This document shows positions 14,884 through 23,239 of a stretch of DNA of 23,259 nt, piece after piece. The stretch spans positions 1 to 23,259 of the forward strand of contig CAYOWC010000044.1 in the NCBI GenBank assembly GCA_964407525.1. Direction: 5' to 3'. Each line of letters starts with the position of its first letter. The stretch's first letter is position 1. Origin of the DNA: DUZB01 sp964407525 (GTDB lineage: Bacteria; Desulfobacterota; DSM-4660; Desulfatiglandales; Desulfatiglandaceae). The translations under genes were made by a program, and so were the position numbers. Below the pieces are notes generated by a model that made no database searches, was not told the DNA's origin, and saw only the letters and a program-made list of their open reading frames with translations.

Positions 14884-17800
14884 ATGGAACCATTTATTCA
14901 CCTGAATGTCCATTCTGAATATTCCAGAGGCTGGGGAGTCGGATCCGTAGAGGGACTGTGCCTGGCTGCCGGAAAACTGGGGATCAAACAGCTTGCCCTG
15001 ACCGATACCAACGGGCTTTATGGGATGATTTTTTTTCTTGAGGCCGCCAGAGAGGCAGGGATAACGCCGATTTTGGGCAGCGAAATTTTGTTTGATGGCC
15101 GGCGTGCTGTTTTGATTGTGAAAAACCGGGATGGATATGCAAATCTTTGCCGCATTCTATCTGATCGCCACTGCAGGCGGGATTTTGACCTGGTTCAAAC
15201 GATCCGGGAGCGTCGACATGGACTTGTGGTATTCTCTGATGATCTCAGCCTCCTTAAGGCCCTCAAGCGGGATTCTACAGAAGACCTCTATGTGGAAATG
15301 TCTCCGGGTTTTCAAATGGGCCGATGTTACGCTTTTTCCCGCCAGTCAGGCATTCCTCCTGTTGCCACCAACCGCGTGTATCTTATGGCAAAAGATCAAT
15401 TTCGGCTCCACGGCATCCTGCGGGCGGCGTCTCTCAACACAAAACTGTCGCGGCTTACCGATGACGACAAGTGCCGATCACATAATTTCTTAAATTCTCC
15501 CGATGATATGGTGGCTCAGTTTCCCCATGCTCCCGAAGCCATTTTCAATACCATTAAGATAGCGGAATCGTCTTTTACGGATTGGAATTTCCATGAAATC
15601 ATTTTTCCTCCCTTTGAAAATATGGATGGAGAAATGGCTTTTCACCGCCTTTACAAGGCTACCATGGAGGGTTGCAGAAGGCGCTATGGGAAGATTACCC
15701 ATGAGGTAAAGGAGCGGGTAGAGCATGAAATGCGCATCATCAGGGAGAAAAATTTTGCCCATTACTTCCTGGTGGTTGCAGATATTACGGGAAATGCGGC
15801 CCGTTCCTGCGGAAGGGGAAGCGCTGCCGCCTCCATTGTCTCCTATGCCCTTGGAATTACTCATGTGGACCCCATCAGGCACAATCTTTTTTTCGAACGA
15901 TTCCTGAATCCAGGTCGTGTGGATTCTCCGGACATCGATGTGGATTTTGCGTGGGATGAGCGGGACCGGGTGATCGATTATGCCTTTGCAAGATACGGAA
16001 ACAGATGTACGGCCATGGTTGCAAATCATAATGGATTCGGCCTTCGATCGGCCATACGGGAGGTGGCAAAGATTTTTGGACTGACAGATGGGGAAATCAG
16101 CCGGGTTACGAAAAAAATCGGGTTTGGTCTGCGTCTGAAGGATTCGTGGCAGGAGTTGACTGGGAATCCAGGGTTGAAGGGGGTGACATTTGAAAAACCA
16201 TGGGAGGAGATTCTTTCCCTGGCTTTTAAGCTCCAGGGGCATTTCAATCATCTTTCCATGCACTGCGGGGGGCTGGTGATTGTCCCTGATGAGATTCGAA
16301 AATACTGCCCGGTGGAGATTTCCGGTAAAGGCCTGCAGGTTCTTCAATGGGAAAAGGATTCGGTGGAGGAGGCGGGACTTGTCAAGATCGATATTCTGGG
16401 AAATCGGAGCCTGGCCGTTATTCGGGACGCCCTGGAACTGGTTGAAAAAAACTATGGAATACAAATTGATTATGCCGACTTAAATCCTGTCAATGACGCG
16501 GAGACCGTTGAAATCTTTTATGAAGGGAATACCTTCGGGGTTTTCTATTTTGAAAGCCCTGCCACGAGACAAGTGCTGACCAAGCTAAAAAACTTGTTTC
16601 CCTTTGAAAAATATTGTGAGATGGATCACTTTCATCTTAATGTGGTAGTAACATCGATTATCCGACCAGCTTCCAATCAGAGTATCCAAACTTGGCTATC
16701 CAGGCTGAAAGGGGAATTGTGGTCGCCGCCCCATCCCCTCCTGGAACCGGTATTAAGGGAGACCCTGGGAGTTATGGTTTTTCAGGAGCAGTTGAGCCAG
16801 ACAGCCATTTATCTGGCCGGTTTTGATGCTGCCGAAGCCGATACGCTCAGAAAAACAGTCAGTAAGAAGCATAAATGGAAAAAACTGCAGGATTTTCATG
16901 TCCGGTTTATTCGGGGAGCCCTGAAGAATGGTGTGATCAGGGAGATCGCTGAAGAAGTATGGAAAATGATGCTTGGTTTTGACGGGTATAGTTTCTGCAA
17001 ACCCCATTCTGCAAGTTATACTATGGTGGCTTACAAATCCGCCTATCTGAGGGCACACTACCCCGCTGAATTTATGGCTTCGGTCATTTCAAACAGAGGA
17101 GGGTACTATTCGACCCTCAGCTATATCTGGGAGGCAAGGCGGATGGGTTTGAAAGTTCTGCTTCCGGATATTAACGGAAGTGAAATCAAATATACCGGCA
17201 AGGGTAGAAACATAAGGACAGGTTTCATGCAGTTAAAAGATCTTCCGGTAGAGGCGGGGAAAAATATCATTTTTGAACGGGGTAAAAACGGCATGTTTTC
17301 GTCGCTTGACGATTTCCTTCACAGGGCTGGATTGCGGATGCATCTCCAGGATGTCAAAATCCTGATTCATGGTGGTTGTTTTGACCGAATCAATCCCGGT
17401 GTTTCCAGATCTGACCTCATATGGAAAGCGCTTCATTTTTTTGCAGTGAAAGAGAAAAAAAGCAATCCCGGCCTTTTCGACTGCCCCAACGAACCCGTTC
17501 CTGTTTCCGGTTTCAACCGCCGGCAGTCGGAGCGCTCCGGATATGATGCTCTTCGCCATGAACGCACGGTTTTTGGTTTTATCTTTTCGGTTCATCCTCT
17601 GGATGTTTACTGTGAAACCTTAAAAAAGCTACCGCACGTTCGAGCGAAAGATATCTGCTTGCATGTGGGGAAAATGGTGACTACTGTTGGGAGGCTTGTA
17701 ACAGGAAAAACGGTGCATACGAAAAACAATGACCCGATGAAATTTATGACGTTCGAGGATGTCACGGGTCTTTATGAAACGGTTTTTTTTCCGAAAATAT

Positions 17801-17928
17801 ATGGGAAATTCTGTCATATGCTGAATTCGGGACGCCCTTATATCCTAAAAGGAAATGTCGCGGAAAATTGTGGTGCTATTCATGTGGTGGTCGATCATGT
17901 GGGGTTTTTGAATGGTTCTGTTTTTTAA
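14884..17928 (+). CDS. dnaE2: Error-prone DnaE2-type DNA polymerase III alpha subunit (ImuC)
   Basis: This 1014-residue C-family polymerase is shorter than replicative DnaE (about 1160). The N-terminal PHP domain starts HLNVHSEYSRGWGVGSVEG and has ALTDTNGLYG. The palm has GRGSAAASIVSYALGIT and the catalytic pair D350 and D352 (PDIDVDF), with the third aspartate D503 in KIDILG. FNHLSMHCGG, ETLGVMVFQEQ and FCKPHSASYTMVAYKSAYLRAHYPAEF are conserved family blocks. An OB-fold follows near the C-terminus (MVTTVGRLVTGKTVHTKNNDPMKFMTFED). Its place after lexA and imuB points to the damage-inducible mutagenic polymerase rather than the replicase. The ATG has no strong Shine-Dalgarno, and the 205-base repeat-bearing gap may separate its expression from imuB. 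Confidence 0.9.
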   Translation: MEPFIHLNVHSEYSRGWGVGSVEGLCLAAGKLGIKQLALTDTNGLYGMIFFLEAAREAGITPILGSEILFDGRRAVLIVKNRDGYANLCRILSDRHCRRDFDLVQTIRERRHGLVVFSDDLSLLKALKRDSTEDLYVEMSPGFQMGRCYAFSRQSGIPPVATNRVYLMAKDQFRLHGILRAASLNTKLSRLTDDDKCRSHNFLNSPDDMVAQFPHAPEAIFNTIKIAESSFTDWNFHEIIFPPFENMDGEMAFHRLYKATMEGCRRRYGKITHEVKERVEHEMRIIREKNFAHYFLVVADITGNAARSCGRGSAAASIVSYALGITHVDPIRHNLFFERFLNPGRVDSPDIDVDFAWDERDRVIDYAFARYGNRCTAMVANHNGFGLRSAIREVAKIFGLTDGEISRVTKKIGFGLRLKDSWQELTGNPGLKGVTFEKPWEEILSLAFKLQGHFNHLSMHCGGLVIVPDEIRKYCPVEISGKGLQVLQWEKDSVEEAGLVKIDILGNRSLAVIRDALELVEKNYGIQIDYADLNPVNDAETVEIFYEGNTFGVFYFESPATRQVLTKLKNLFPFEKYCEMDHFHLNVVVTSIIRPASNQSIQTWLSRLKGELWSPPHPLLEPVLRETLGVMVFQEQLSQTAIYLAGFDAAEADTLRKTVSKKHKWKKLQDFHVRFIRGALKNGVIREIAEEVWKMMLGFDGYSFCKPHSASYTMVAYKSAYLRAHYPAEFMASVISNRGGYYSTLSYIWEARRMGLKVLLPDINGSEIKYTGKGRNIRTGFMQLKDLPVEAGKNIIFERGKNGMFSSLDDFLHRAGLRMHLQDVKILIHGGCFDRINPGVSRSDLIWKALHFFAVKEKKSNPGLFDCPNEPVPVSGFNRRQSERSGYDALRHERTVFGFIFSVHPLDVYCETLKKLPHVRAKDICLHVGKMVTTVGRLVTGKTVHTKNNDPMKFMTFEDVTGLYETVFFPKIYGKFCHMLNSGRPYILKGNVAENCGAIHVVVDHVGFLNGSVF

Positions 17929-17980
17929 CTGCAATTTTTGGGCTTGGTCCTAAAGTCGGCCGTTAAAGTTGTTTTCTTAC

Positions 17981-18063
17981 TCATAATCTTAATCGTAATC
18001 ATAATCGAAGAGCCCTGGAATAGGACAAAAGGAGTATGATTATGATTACGATTAAGATTATGA
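17981..18063. repeat. Perfect 26-bp inverted repeat
   Basis: Positions 17981-18006 and 18038-18063 are exact reverse complements over 26 bases with a 31-base loop. The arms are made of ATTA/ATCG-rich units (CATAATCTTAATCGTAATC...). This would form a stable hairpin just after dnaE2 and could end its transcript, though no T-run follows. Confidence 0.85.
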
Positions 18064-18113
18064 ACTGTTGAACGTATTCTTAGATGATCGCATCAAGTGG
18101 GCGAAGTTAGGAC

Positions 18114-18403
18114 CAATACCCGTGAATGAACTCCATTCACCTTTGTTTGTCAGGGATTTTCGCATTACTCGAATTTGCTCTCTTATAGACCTTTTTTGAG
18201 GTGTCAGGTTTCGGGTGTCAGTAAAAAACTTGTTGCCATTCGATTGATTCGACATAGAATCATAGAGTTACGCTGTTTAAAGTCACATTTCCGGAATATT
18301 GGACACGAAGCCCTGACACCCGACACCTGACACCTCAGTGAGGACAGGATCTCGAAATTCTTCACCGGAAAACGGCATGAATCTCATTCATTCACGGGTA
18401 TTG
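18114..18403. repeat. 17-bp inverted repeat inside the mobile element
   Basis: CAATACCCGTGAATGAA at 18114-18130 is the exact reverse complement of 18387-18403. It encloses the 24-bp inverted repeat at 18198-18336. Confidence 0.75.
18198..18336. repeat. 24-bp near-perfect inverted repeat inside the mobile element
   Basis: The arms 18198-18221 and 18313-18336 are reverse complements at 23 of 24 positions. They consist of repeated GTGTCAGG/GGTGTCAG units, with a 91-base loop. Confidence 0.8.
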
Positions 18404-18428
18404 AAGTTAGGACCAAGCCCCAATTTTT

Positions 18429-18731
18429 ATTATGGGTTTCACGGCCGCGCATTGGTAACCGTGTGACGCACAGGCAGATGGGGGAAACCATAGTGAAAGT
18501 TGCTGTATTTCGATAATTTTACTTGAATTTTCATGAATATTCAGATATAGCAAAAAAGATTATCCTGGTTGTGGTGCCTGTTTTCTCTGGGAGATCGGTT
18601 TTTTGGGGACTTGTGCCCCCGAAGATTGGCGTAGAGAGAAGATGTTTTGCTGTGTTTGGCGGCTTTGCAATCAGTTGAAGGCTGTGACTATCTATAGTTA
18701 TTTCGGTCCTTTACTGGATTGATCGAGGACG
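18429..18731. other. Leader region of the hopanoid operon
   Basis: There is no gene. The region holds the candidate promoter at 18523-18551 and a small GGGG/CCCC hairpin at 18605-18619. Nothing else was recognised. Confidence 0.5.
18523..18551 (+). promoter_or_regulatory. Candidate sigma-70 promoter of the shc operon
   Basis: TTGAAT (18523-18528), a 17-base spacer and TATAGC (18546-18551) make a fair -35/-10 pair in an AT-rich stretch, about 180 bases before the shc ATG. Confidence 0.45.
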
Positions 18732-18734
18732 TTG

Positions 18735-20807
18735 ATGCGAAAAAATACGCGAAGAGCGATTGCAGTTATAAAAAAGCCAAAAGGCAGTTTGGATTCATCC
18801 TCACCAAAAAAAACTGCCCAGCCGCAGGGTGAAACCTCTCTTTTCAGCATTAAACGGCTTAACAAAGCCATTAAGAGAAGCGTGGACCGCTTTCTGTCTA
18901 TTCAGAATGCTGAAGGACACTGGGTTTTTGATCTGGAGGCAGACACGACCATTCCATCCGAATACGTCCTTCTCCAGAGGTTTCTGCACATCGAAATGGC
19001 ACCTGATCTTAAGGAGCGGATAGCTAATTACATTCGTGGCAGACAGCTTGATAACGGTGGATGGCCTCTTTTTTATGACGGTGCTGCAAATCTGAGCTGC
19101 ACTGTAAAGGCCTATTTTTCGCTTAAAATGCTCGGTGATGCCATGGATGCTCCACATATGGCCAAGGCTCGATATCTTATTCTGAGCCTAGGTGGGGCCT
19201 CGCGGGTCAATGTTTTCACACGAATTACCATGGCCCTTTTCGGTCAAATTCCGTGGCGAACAGCCCCTGCCATGCCTATCGAGATCATGCTCCTTCCAAA
19301 ATGGTTCTTTTTTCACCTGTACAAAATTTCTTACTGGTCACGCACGGTAATTGTGCCGCTTCTCATCCTCTATTCCAAACAGCCTGTCTGCAACCTGAAG
19401 CCTGGAGAAAGCATCCCGGAACTGTTTCTTGAACCGGCTCACAAACTTCGTAACATCGATCGTTTTCAGTCTGGAGATCCGGCAAAAAGCCTTTTAATTC
19501 TTTTGGACCGAGTGTTAAAAGTTGTTCGGACTTTCATGCCTAAGAGGCCGGCCCGGAAGGCTGTGAAGATTGCCGAGCGCTGGACATTGAAAAGGATGGG
19601 GGAAGGGGGATTAGGTGCAATCTTTCCAGCTATGGCAAATGCGATCATGGCCTTGAGAGAGCTTGGGTACCCCAGTGACCATCCGGATTTTGTGCGTGGT
19701 TTGAAATCGGTTGAAGATCTGCTGGTTACCCATGGTTCGGAAACCTTCTGCCAACCATGTGTCTCTCCCATATGGGATACGTGTCTCAGCCTGTCCGCAC
19801 TGCGAGAGGCTGGGGTTCCCGTTGATCATAAAGCTGTTAAAGATGCCGTTGACTGGCTCTTCGAAAAACTTATAACTTCTCCGGGCGACTGGGCCTACCG
19901 TGTACCTGGCCTGGAACCAGCCGGCTGGGCTTTTCAGTTTGAAAACACCTATTATCCCGATGTGGATGATACTCCCATGGTTCTTATGGCCCTCCAGCGC
20001 GCGCGTGCCATGGACAGCGAAGAGTATCGAAACAAGATGGGAAAGGCTGTGAACTGGCTGGTGGGCATGCAGAGTTCAGACGGGGGCTGGGGCGCCTTTG
20101 ATATTGACAACAACTACCTGTATCTGAATAAAATCCCTTTTGCCGATCATGGGGCTCTGCTTGATCCAAGTACGTCCGATTTGACGGGCCGTTGCCTTGA
20201 GCTCTTGTGCATGCTTGGTTATGATCGTGATTTTCCGCCTGTTTCAAGGGCGCTGGCGTTCCTCAGAAAGGAGCAGGAAGAATGTGGTGCCTGGTTTGGA
20301 CGATGGGGGGTCAACTATATTTATGGGACTTGGTCTGTTCTAAGAGGACTTAAACTGGCTGGCGAAGATATGTCGCAGCCTTATATCCAGAAAGCGGCAG
20401 CGTGGTTGAAGTTTTGTCAGAATTCAGACAATGGGTGGGGAGAGAGCTGTAATTCCTATGCAGGTGTCGCCTGTGCCGGCAAGGGGGCGAGTACTGTTTC
20501 CCAAACTGCGTGGGCGTTACTGGGTCTTATGGCCGCAGGCGAAGAGGAGAGTTCTTCGGTGCAGAGAGGTATTTATTACCTGCTCAATGCCCAGGACAAT
20601 GAGGGAAGCTGGGAGGAAAAACTTTACACCGGAACTGGTTTTCCTATGGTCTTCTATCTGCGATATCACGGATACCGGCAGTATTTTTCTCTTTGGGCAC
20701 TTGGTGAATATCGTCGGCTCAGGGCTGGTGGGAAAACCTCCCAGGATAAAACTTCTCTCAGCGGCTCCCCCCCTTTTCGTCTTACTGCCCTCAAACATAA
20801 GAGATGA
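18735..20807 (+). CDS. shc: Squalene-hopene cyclase
   Basis: This enzyme cyclises squalene to hopene, the first committed hopanoid step, at the cytoplasmic membrane. It has 690 residues, a little longer than most (about 630-660) because of a basic N-terminal extension of about 45 residues. The catalytic DxDD motif is D409-V-D411-D412 (DVDDTP; Pro replaces the common Ala). Repeated QW-type blocks include GHWVFDLEADTT, NGGWPLFYDG, SDGGWGAFD, GAWFGRWG, DNGWGESC and EGSWEE. The C-terminal block TGFPMVFYLRYHGYRQYF is characteristic of SHC. A GAGGA ribosome site (18725-18729) favours ATG 18735 over the TTG one codon earlier. The stop overlaps the hpnG start by ATGA. Confidence 0.95.
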   Translation: MRKNTRRAIAVIKKPKGSLDSSSPKKTAQPQGETSLFSIKRLNKAIKRSVDRFLSIQNAEGHWVFDLEADTTIPSEYVLLQRFLHIEMAPDLKERIANYIRGRQLDNGGWPLFYDGAANLSCTVKAYFSLKMLGDAMDAPHMAKARYLILSLGGASRVNVFTRITMALFGQIPWRTAPAMPIEIMLLPKWFFFHLYKISYWSRTVIVPLLILYSKQPVCNLKPGESIPELFLEPAHKLRNIDRFQSGDPAKSLLILLDRVLKVVRTFMPKRPARKAVKIAERWTLKRMGEGGLGAIFPAMANAIMALRELGYPSDHPDFVRGLKSVEDLLVTHGSETFCQPCVSPIWDTCLSLSALREAGVPVDHKAVKDAVDWLFEKLITSPGDWAYRVPGLEPAGWAFQFENTYYPDVDDTPMVLMALQRARAMDSEEYRNKMGKAVNWLVGMQSSDGGWGAFDIDNNYLYLNKIPFADHGALLDPSTSDLTGRCLELLCMLGYDRDFPPVSRALAFLRKEQEECGAWFGRWGVNYIYGTWSVLRGLKLAGEDMSQPYIQKAAAWLKFCQNSDNGWGESCNSYAGVACAGKGASTVSQTAWALLGLMAAGEEESSSVQRGIYYLLNAQDNEGSWEEKLYTGTGFPMVFYLRYHGYRQYFSLWALGEYRRLRAGGKTSQDKTSLSGSPPFRLTALKHKR

Positions 20808-21577
20808 ATCCTGCTATCGGGCTTGTTTTAGCGCTGCCTGCGGAAGCGCGCGCCCTTCTGGGGCGCGGAGTTTGGGAGCGGGCAGACGGAAAACGATATC
20901 GCCGGGTTTATTTCAAAGAAGGCATTTCCCTGGTGGCTGTCCTTGGCGGGATAGGCCAGGAAAATGCCATGGCTTCAGCCAATTGGCTCCTATCGAGAAA
21001 GGTGAGGGCGTTGGTGTCGCTTGGTGTGGCCGGTGGTTTAGACCCCTCTCTCAAGGCTGGAGAAGTGGTTTTTGGGGATACGGTCTATCAAGACCAGGGG
21101 ACTCATTATCAGAGAGTCTGGGAAGGAATGCCGGGTATAAAGGATGTTATCCGAGAAAGACTGCAGAAAAGAGGAATGAGGGGCTGTTCGGGTGGTATCG
21201 TGTCGGTGAAAAAACCGGTTCTCTCGGCCAGTGCTAAAAAGAAACTTCATGTGGAAACGGGGGCATCGGCAACAGACATGGAAACGGGGTCAGTGGCCCT
21301 CGTTGCATCTGAGTCGGGTATTCCCTTTTTTGCGTTTCGAACCATATGTGACCCCGCAGATCGAGAAATCCGGGATTCTTTTTTTCGCTGTCTTGATGCT
21401 GACGGGCGGATCAAGGTGTCTCGAATAATTTTTGCGATATTGCGAAGCCCTTTACTGATATCTGACCTGTTGACCTTGAAAAGAGACTTTCAATCTGCCT
21501 TGACAGGCCTTCACTATGCGTGGCATAAAGAAATCAGAGAAATGCTTCCCTTACTGATTTCAAAAGAAGATGGATGA
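20804..21577 (+). CDS. hpnG: Hopanoid-associated phosphorylase HpnG (purine nucleoside phosphorylase fold)
   Basis: This 257-residue protein belongs to the nucleoside phosphorylase superfamily. In hopanoid clusters HpnG removes adenine from adenosylhopane on the way to ribosylhopane and other extended hopanoids. Fold marks are GLVLALPAEARALL at the start, GGIGQENA, VSLGVAGGLDP, and the DMETGSVALVA motif (D158, E160) followed by RTICDPADRE. The ATGA overlap with shc and its position right after the cyclase support HpnG rather than a salvage enzyme. The gene is complete. hpnH, whose radical SAM product makes adenosylhopane, is not in the window. Confidence 0.88.
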   Translation: MNPAIGLVLALPAEARALLGRGVWERADGKRYRRVYFKEGISLVAVLGGIGQENAMASANWLLSRKVRALVSLGVAGGLDPSLKAGEVVFGDTVYQDQGTHYQRVWEGMPGIKDVIRERLQKRGMRGCSGGIVSVKKPVLSASAKKKLHVETGASATDMETGSVALVASESGIPFFAFRTICDPADREIRDSFFRCLDADGRIKVSRIIFAILRSPLLISDLLTLKRDFQSALTGLHYAWHKEIREMLPLLISKEDG

Positions 21578-21599
21578 GCTATAAAGAGGAGAAATATCT

Positions 21600-21833
21600 A
21601 TGTTGAAAATGAAAATACTGATTCTGTTTTGCGTGGTGTCCCTTGCTGCCAGTTTGGCTGGATGTGGTTGTTTAGGTGGCGGCAGTGGAGGAGAAGCACA
21701 GGTTCATACGACTACCAAGACCACGACAACAGGGCAGGATCTGATAGATCTCAAGAAAGCCCACGACGAAGGGGTCATATCTGATAAGGAATATGAAAAG
21801 GCCAGAGAAAAAATTCTGGATGGATCGGATTGA
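21600..21833 (+). CDS. Small SHOCT-domain lipoprotein
   Basis: This 77-residue protein has a signal peptide with lipobox LAGC (C22), then a Gly/Ser and Thr-rich linker. It ends in a C-terminal SHOCT-type helix pair (DLIDLKKAHDEGVISDKEYEKAREKIL). It should be a membrane-anchored periplasmic or outer-membrane lipoprotein; SHOCT domains often mediate oligomerisation. The Shine-Dalgarno GAGGAG lies about 9 bases before ATG 21600; an ATG three codons later is also possible. It follows hpnG by 22 bases, so it is probably in the same operon. Function unknown. Confidence 0.85.
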   Translation: MLKMKILILFCVVSLAASLAGCGCLGGGSGGEAQVHTTTKTTTTGQDLIDLKKAHDEGVISDKEYEKAREKILDGSD

Positions 21834-21889
21834 GTGAATTCTAAAGGATTCCTGTACAATAACTCTAATTACTGGTGGAATACTGTCCT

Positions 21890-22027
21890 ATGCGAAAGGA
21901 AGAGCTGGTAGGGATTTTGCAGAAACTGTTGCAGACCGATATGGAACTTGACTTTCTAGGCAAACTGGAGTCGGAAGACCTGGAAAAGTTAATTGCCTGT
22001 GTAAGAGATAAGGTGGATCATAAATAG
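21890..22027 (+). CDS. 45-residue hypothetical protein, coupled to the methyltransferase gene
   Basis: ATG 21890 opens a 45-codon frame (MRKEELVGILQKLLQTD, then LDFLGKLESEDLEKLI, ending VDHK). It is predicted to form two amphipathic helices, acidic and Leu-rich, with one cysteine and no signal peptide. Its stop TAG shares one base with the GTG start of the next gene (TAGTG), the usual sign of translational coupling. The helical heptad-like pattern suggests a small adaptor or helical partner. No family was recognised. Confidence 0.65.
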   Translation: MRKEELVGILQKLLQTDMELDFLGKLESEDLEKLIACVRDKVDHK

Positions 22028-23019
22028 TGGCAAGAAATGAATGGAATGCCGGTTCGTTGTTAGGCTTGTCAGGGAGCTATTGGCAGACCTGCACTCTGCA
22101 CGCCGGCGTTAAACTGGACCTGTTTTCCACCATTGAAGAAGGCAAGTCGCGACCTGTGCAGATTGCCGAAAGGTCCGGCCTTCATTTAAGAGGGGTGACG
22201 ACTCTTCTCAATGCTCTTGTGGCCATGGATCTTCTCGATAAATCAGGAGATCATTATGCCAATGTGGAGGCGTCCCGTTCACTGCTTGTGAAATCTTCTC
22301 CCCAGTATCTGGGACACATAATTATGCACCACCACCATCTGGTGGAAGCGTGGTCCAATCTGGACAAGTCTGTTCGCAATGGAAAACCTGTTGGTGGAAA
22401 TGTCACTGAAAATGAAGCAGGGAGAGAAAGCTTCCTTATGGGGATGTTTAATCTGGCCATGGGAATTGCACCCCTGATCTCAAAAGAGATCGATTTGGCC
22501 GGCAAAAAACATCTCCTGGACCTGGGAGGCGGACCTGGGACCTATGCAATTCACTTCTGTCTTAAAAATCCAACCCTGAAGGCGACTATTGCAGACCTTT
22601 CAACCACAAGGCCGTTTGCCGAGAAGACCGTCGCGAATTTCAACTTGTCGGACAGGATCGATTTTATCTCAACCAATTATCTCGAAGATCATCTGGATGG
22701 CCGGTATGATGTCGCATGGCTTTCTCACATCCTCCATGGAGAGGGTCCGGATGAATGCCGGATGATACTTGAAAAATCGGTCTCAGTTCTCGGAAAAGGA
22801 GGCCATCTGTTTGTTCATGATTTTATTCTGGACGACACGTCTGATGGTCCTCTCTTTCCAGCCACCTTTTCCCTGAATATGTTGCTGAACACAAAAAAGG
22901 GACGTTCCTACACGGAGAGTCAGATCAGGAATATGCTGAGTGAGGCGGGTTTGCACCATATTGAAAGACTTCCTTTCAGGGGCCCCAATGAATCGAGTAT
23001 CGTTGTTGCCAGGCGTTAA
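22027..23019 (+). CDS. SAM-dependent methyltransferase, O-methyltransferase family 2
   Basis: This 330-residue protein has an N-terminal winged-helix dimerisation domain (about 10-110, GSYWQTCTLHAGVKLDLFSTIEEG). It also has a Rossmann methyltransferase domain with the SAM loop LLDLGGGPGTYAI (D165, GGGPG). VAWLSHILHGEGPDEC and GGHLFVHDFILDD match the family blocks near the acceptor site, and the C-terminus has SYTESQIRNMLSEAGL. The family methylates small hydroxylated aromatic or isoprenoid-type acceptors, but the substrate cannot be read from sequence. GTG 22027 overlaps the stop of the 45-residue gene. Its place downstream of shc and hpnG makes a lipid or quinone acceptor possible, which is inference only. 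Confidence 0.85.
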   Translation: MARNEWNAGSLLGLSGSYWQTCTLHAGVKLDLFSTIEEGKSRPVQIAERSGLHLRGVTTLLNALVAMDLLDKSGDHYANVEASRSLLVKSSPQYLGHIIMHHHHLVEAWSNLDKSVRNGKPVGGNVTENEAGRESFLMGMFNLAMGIAPLISKEIDLAGKKHLLDLGGGPGTYAIHFCLKNPTLKATIADLSTTRPFAEKTVANFNLSDRIDFISTNYLEDHLDGRYDVAWLSHILHGEGPDECRMILEKSVSVLGKGGHLFVHDFILDDTSDGPLFPATFSLNMLLNTKKGRSYTESQIRNMLSEAGLHHIERLPFRGPNESSIVVARR

Positions 23020-23044
23020 GTAAAACCGGCATCCTTTATCCATA

Positions 23045-23239
23045 AGTTTACACTTTTCCCGGAAATGGGGTATGTTTTCTGGTTGAAAATCGGACGTCGA
23101 ATCTGAAAATCGGATGCTGAAACTGGAAATTCGAAACTGGAAATTGGATAACACATCCGAATTAATGTGTTTTTTTCTAATTTCCAATTTCCAGTTTCCA
23201 ATTCCTCTGCGAAAACGCGAAATCACGAAAGTGTAAACT
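23045..23239. repeat. Inverted-repeat element after the methyltransferase gene
   Basis: The outer arms AGTTTACACTTT (23045-23056) and AAAGTGTAAACT (23228-23239) are perfect complements over 12 bases. The inside has degenerate GAAACTGGAAATT-type units and a nested hairpin. The 195-bp size suggests a second MITE-like element, but no target duplication was seen. Confidence 0.65.
23133..23198. repeat. Nested 16-bp inverted repeat
   Basis: GAAACTGGAAATTGGA (23133-23148) is the exact reverse complement of 23183-23198. A second stem AACACAT/ATGTGTT (23150-23156 and 23165-23171) lies inside. It could act as a terminator for the upstream operon. Confidence 0.75.

Larger units (their letters stand above)
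17940..18420. mobile_element. 481-bp non-autonomous (MITE-like) element with 14-bp TIRs and 8-bp target duplication
   Basis: GGGCTTGGTCCTAA (17940-17953) and TTAGGACCAAGCCC (18407-18420) are perfect terminal inverted repeats. The same 8 bases, CAATTTTT, lie directly outside both ends (17932-17939 and 18421-18428), as a target-site duplication. No transposase is encoded. The inside is built of further inverted and direct repeats. A copy of the right end (GAAGTTAGGACCAA) also occurs internally at 18103-18116, so the element may be compound. A 65-codon minus-strand frame (18058-18255) is probably not a gene. An 8-bp duplication fits several IS families and I do not assign one. Confidence 0.8.

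Noticed and set aside
15490..16464. 324-codon minus-strand frame
   Set aside because: It is antisense to the conserved core of dnaE2, with no recognisable domain or ribosome site.
18058..18255. 65-codon minus-strand frame
   Set aside because: It lies wholly inside the repeat-built mobile element and spans one arm of the 26-bp hairpin; no family recognised.
20431..21237. 268-codon plus-strand frame across shc and hpnG
   Set aside because: It is a shadow in another frame of two well-recognised genes that overlap by ATGA; its protein has no family features.
23100..23200. CRISPR-like array from repeated GGAAATT units
   Set aside because: The units are degenerate, have no constant spacer length and are arranged as inverted repeats.
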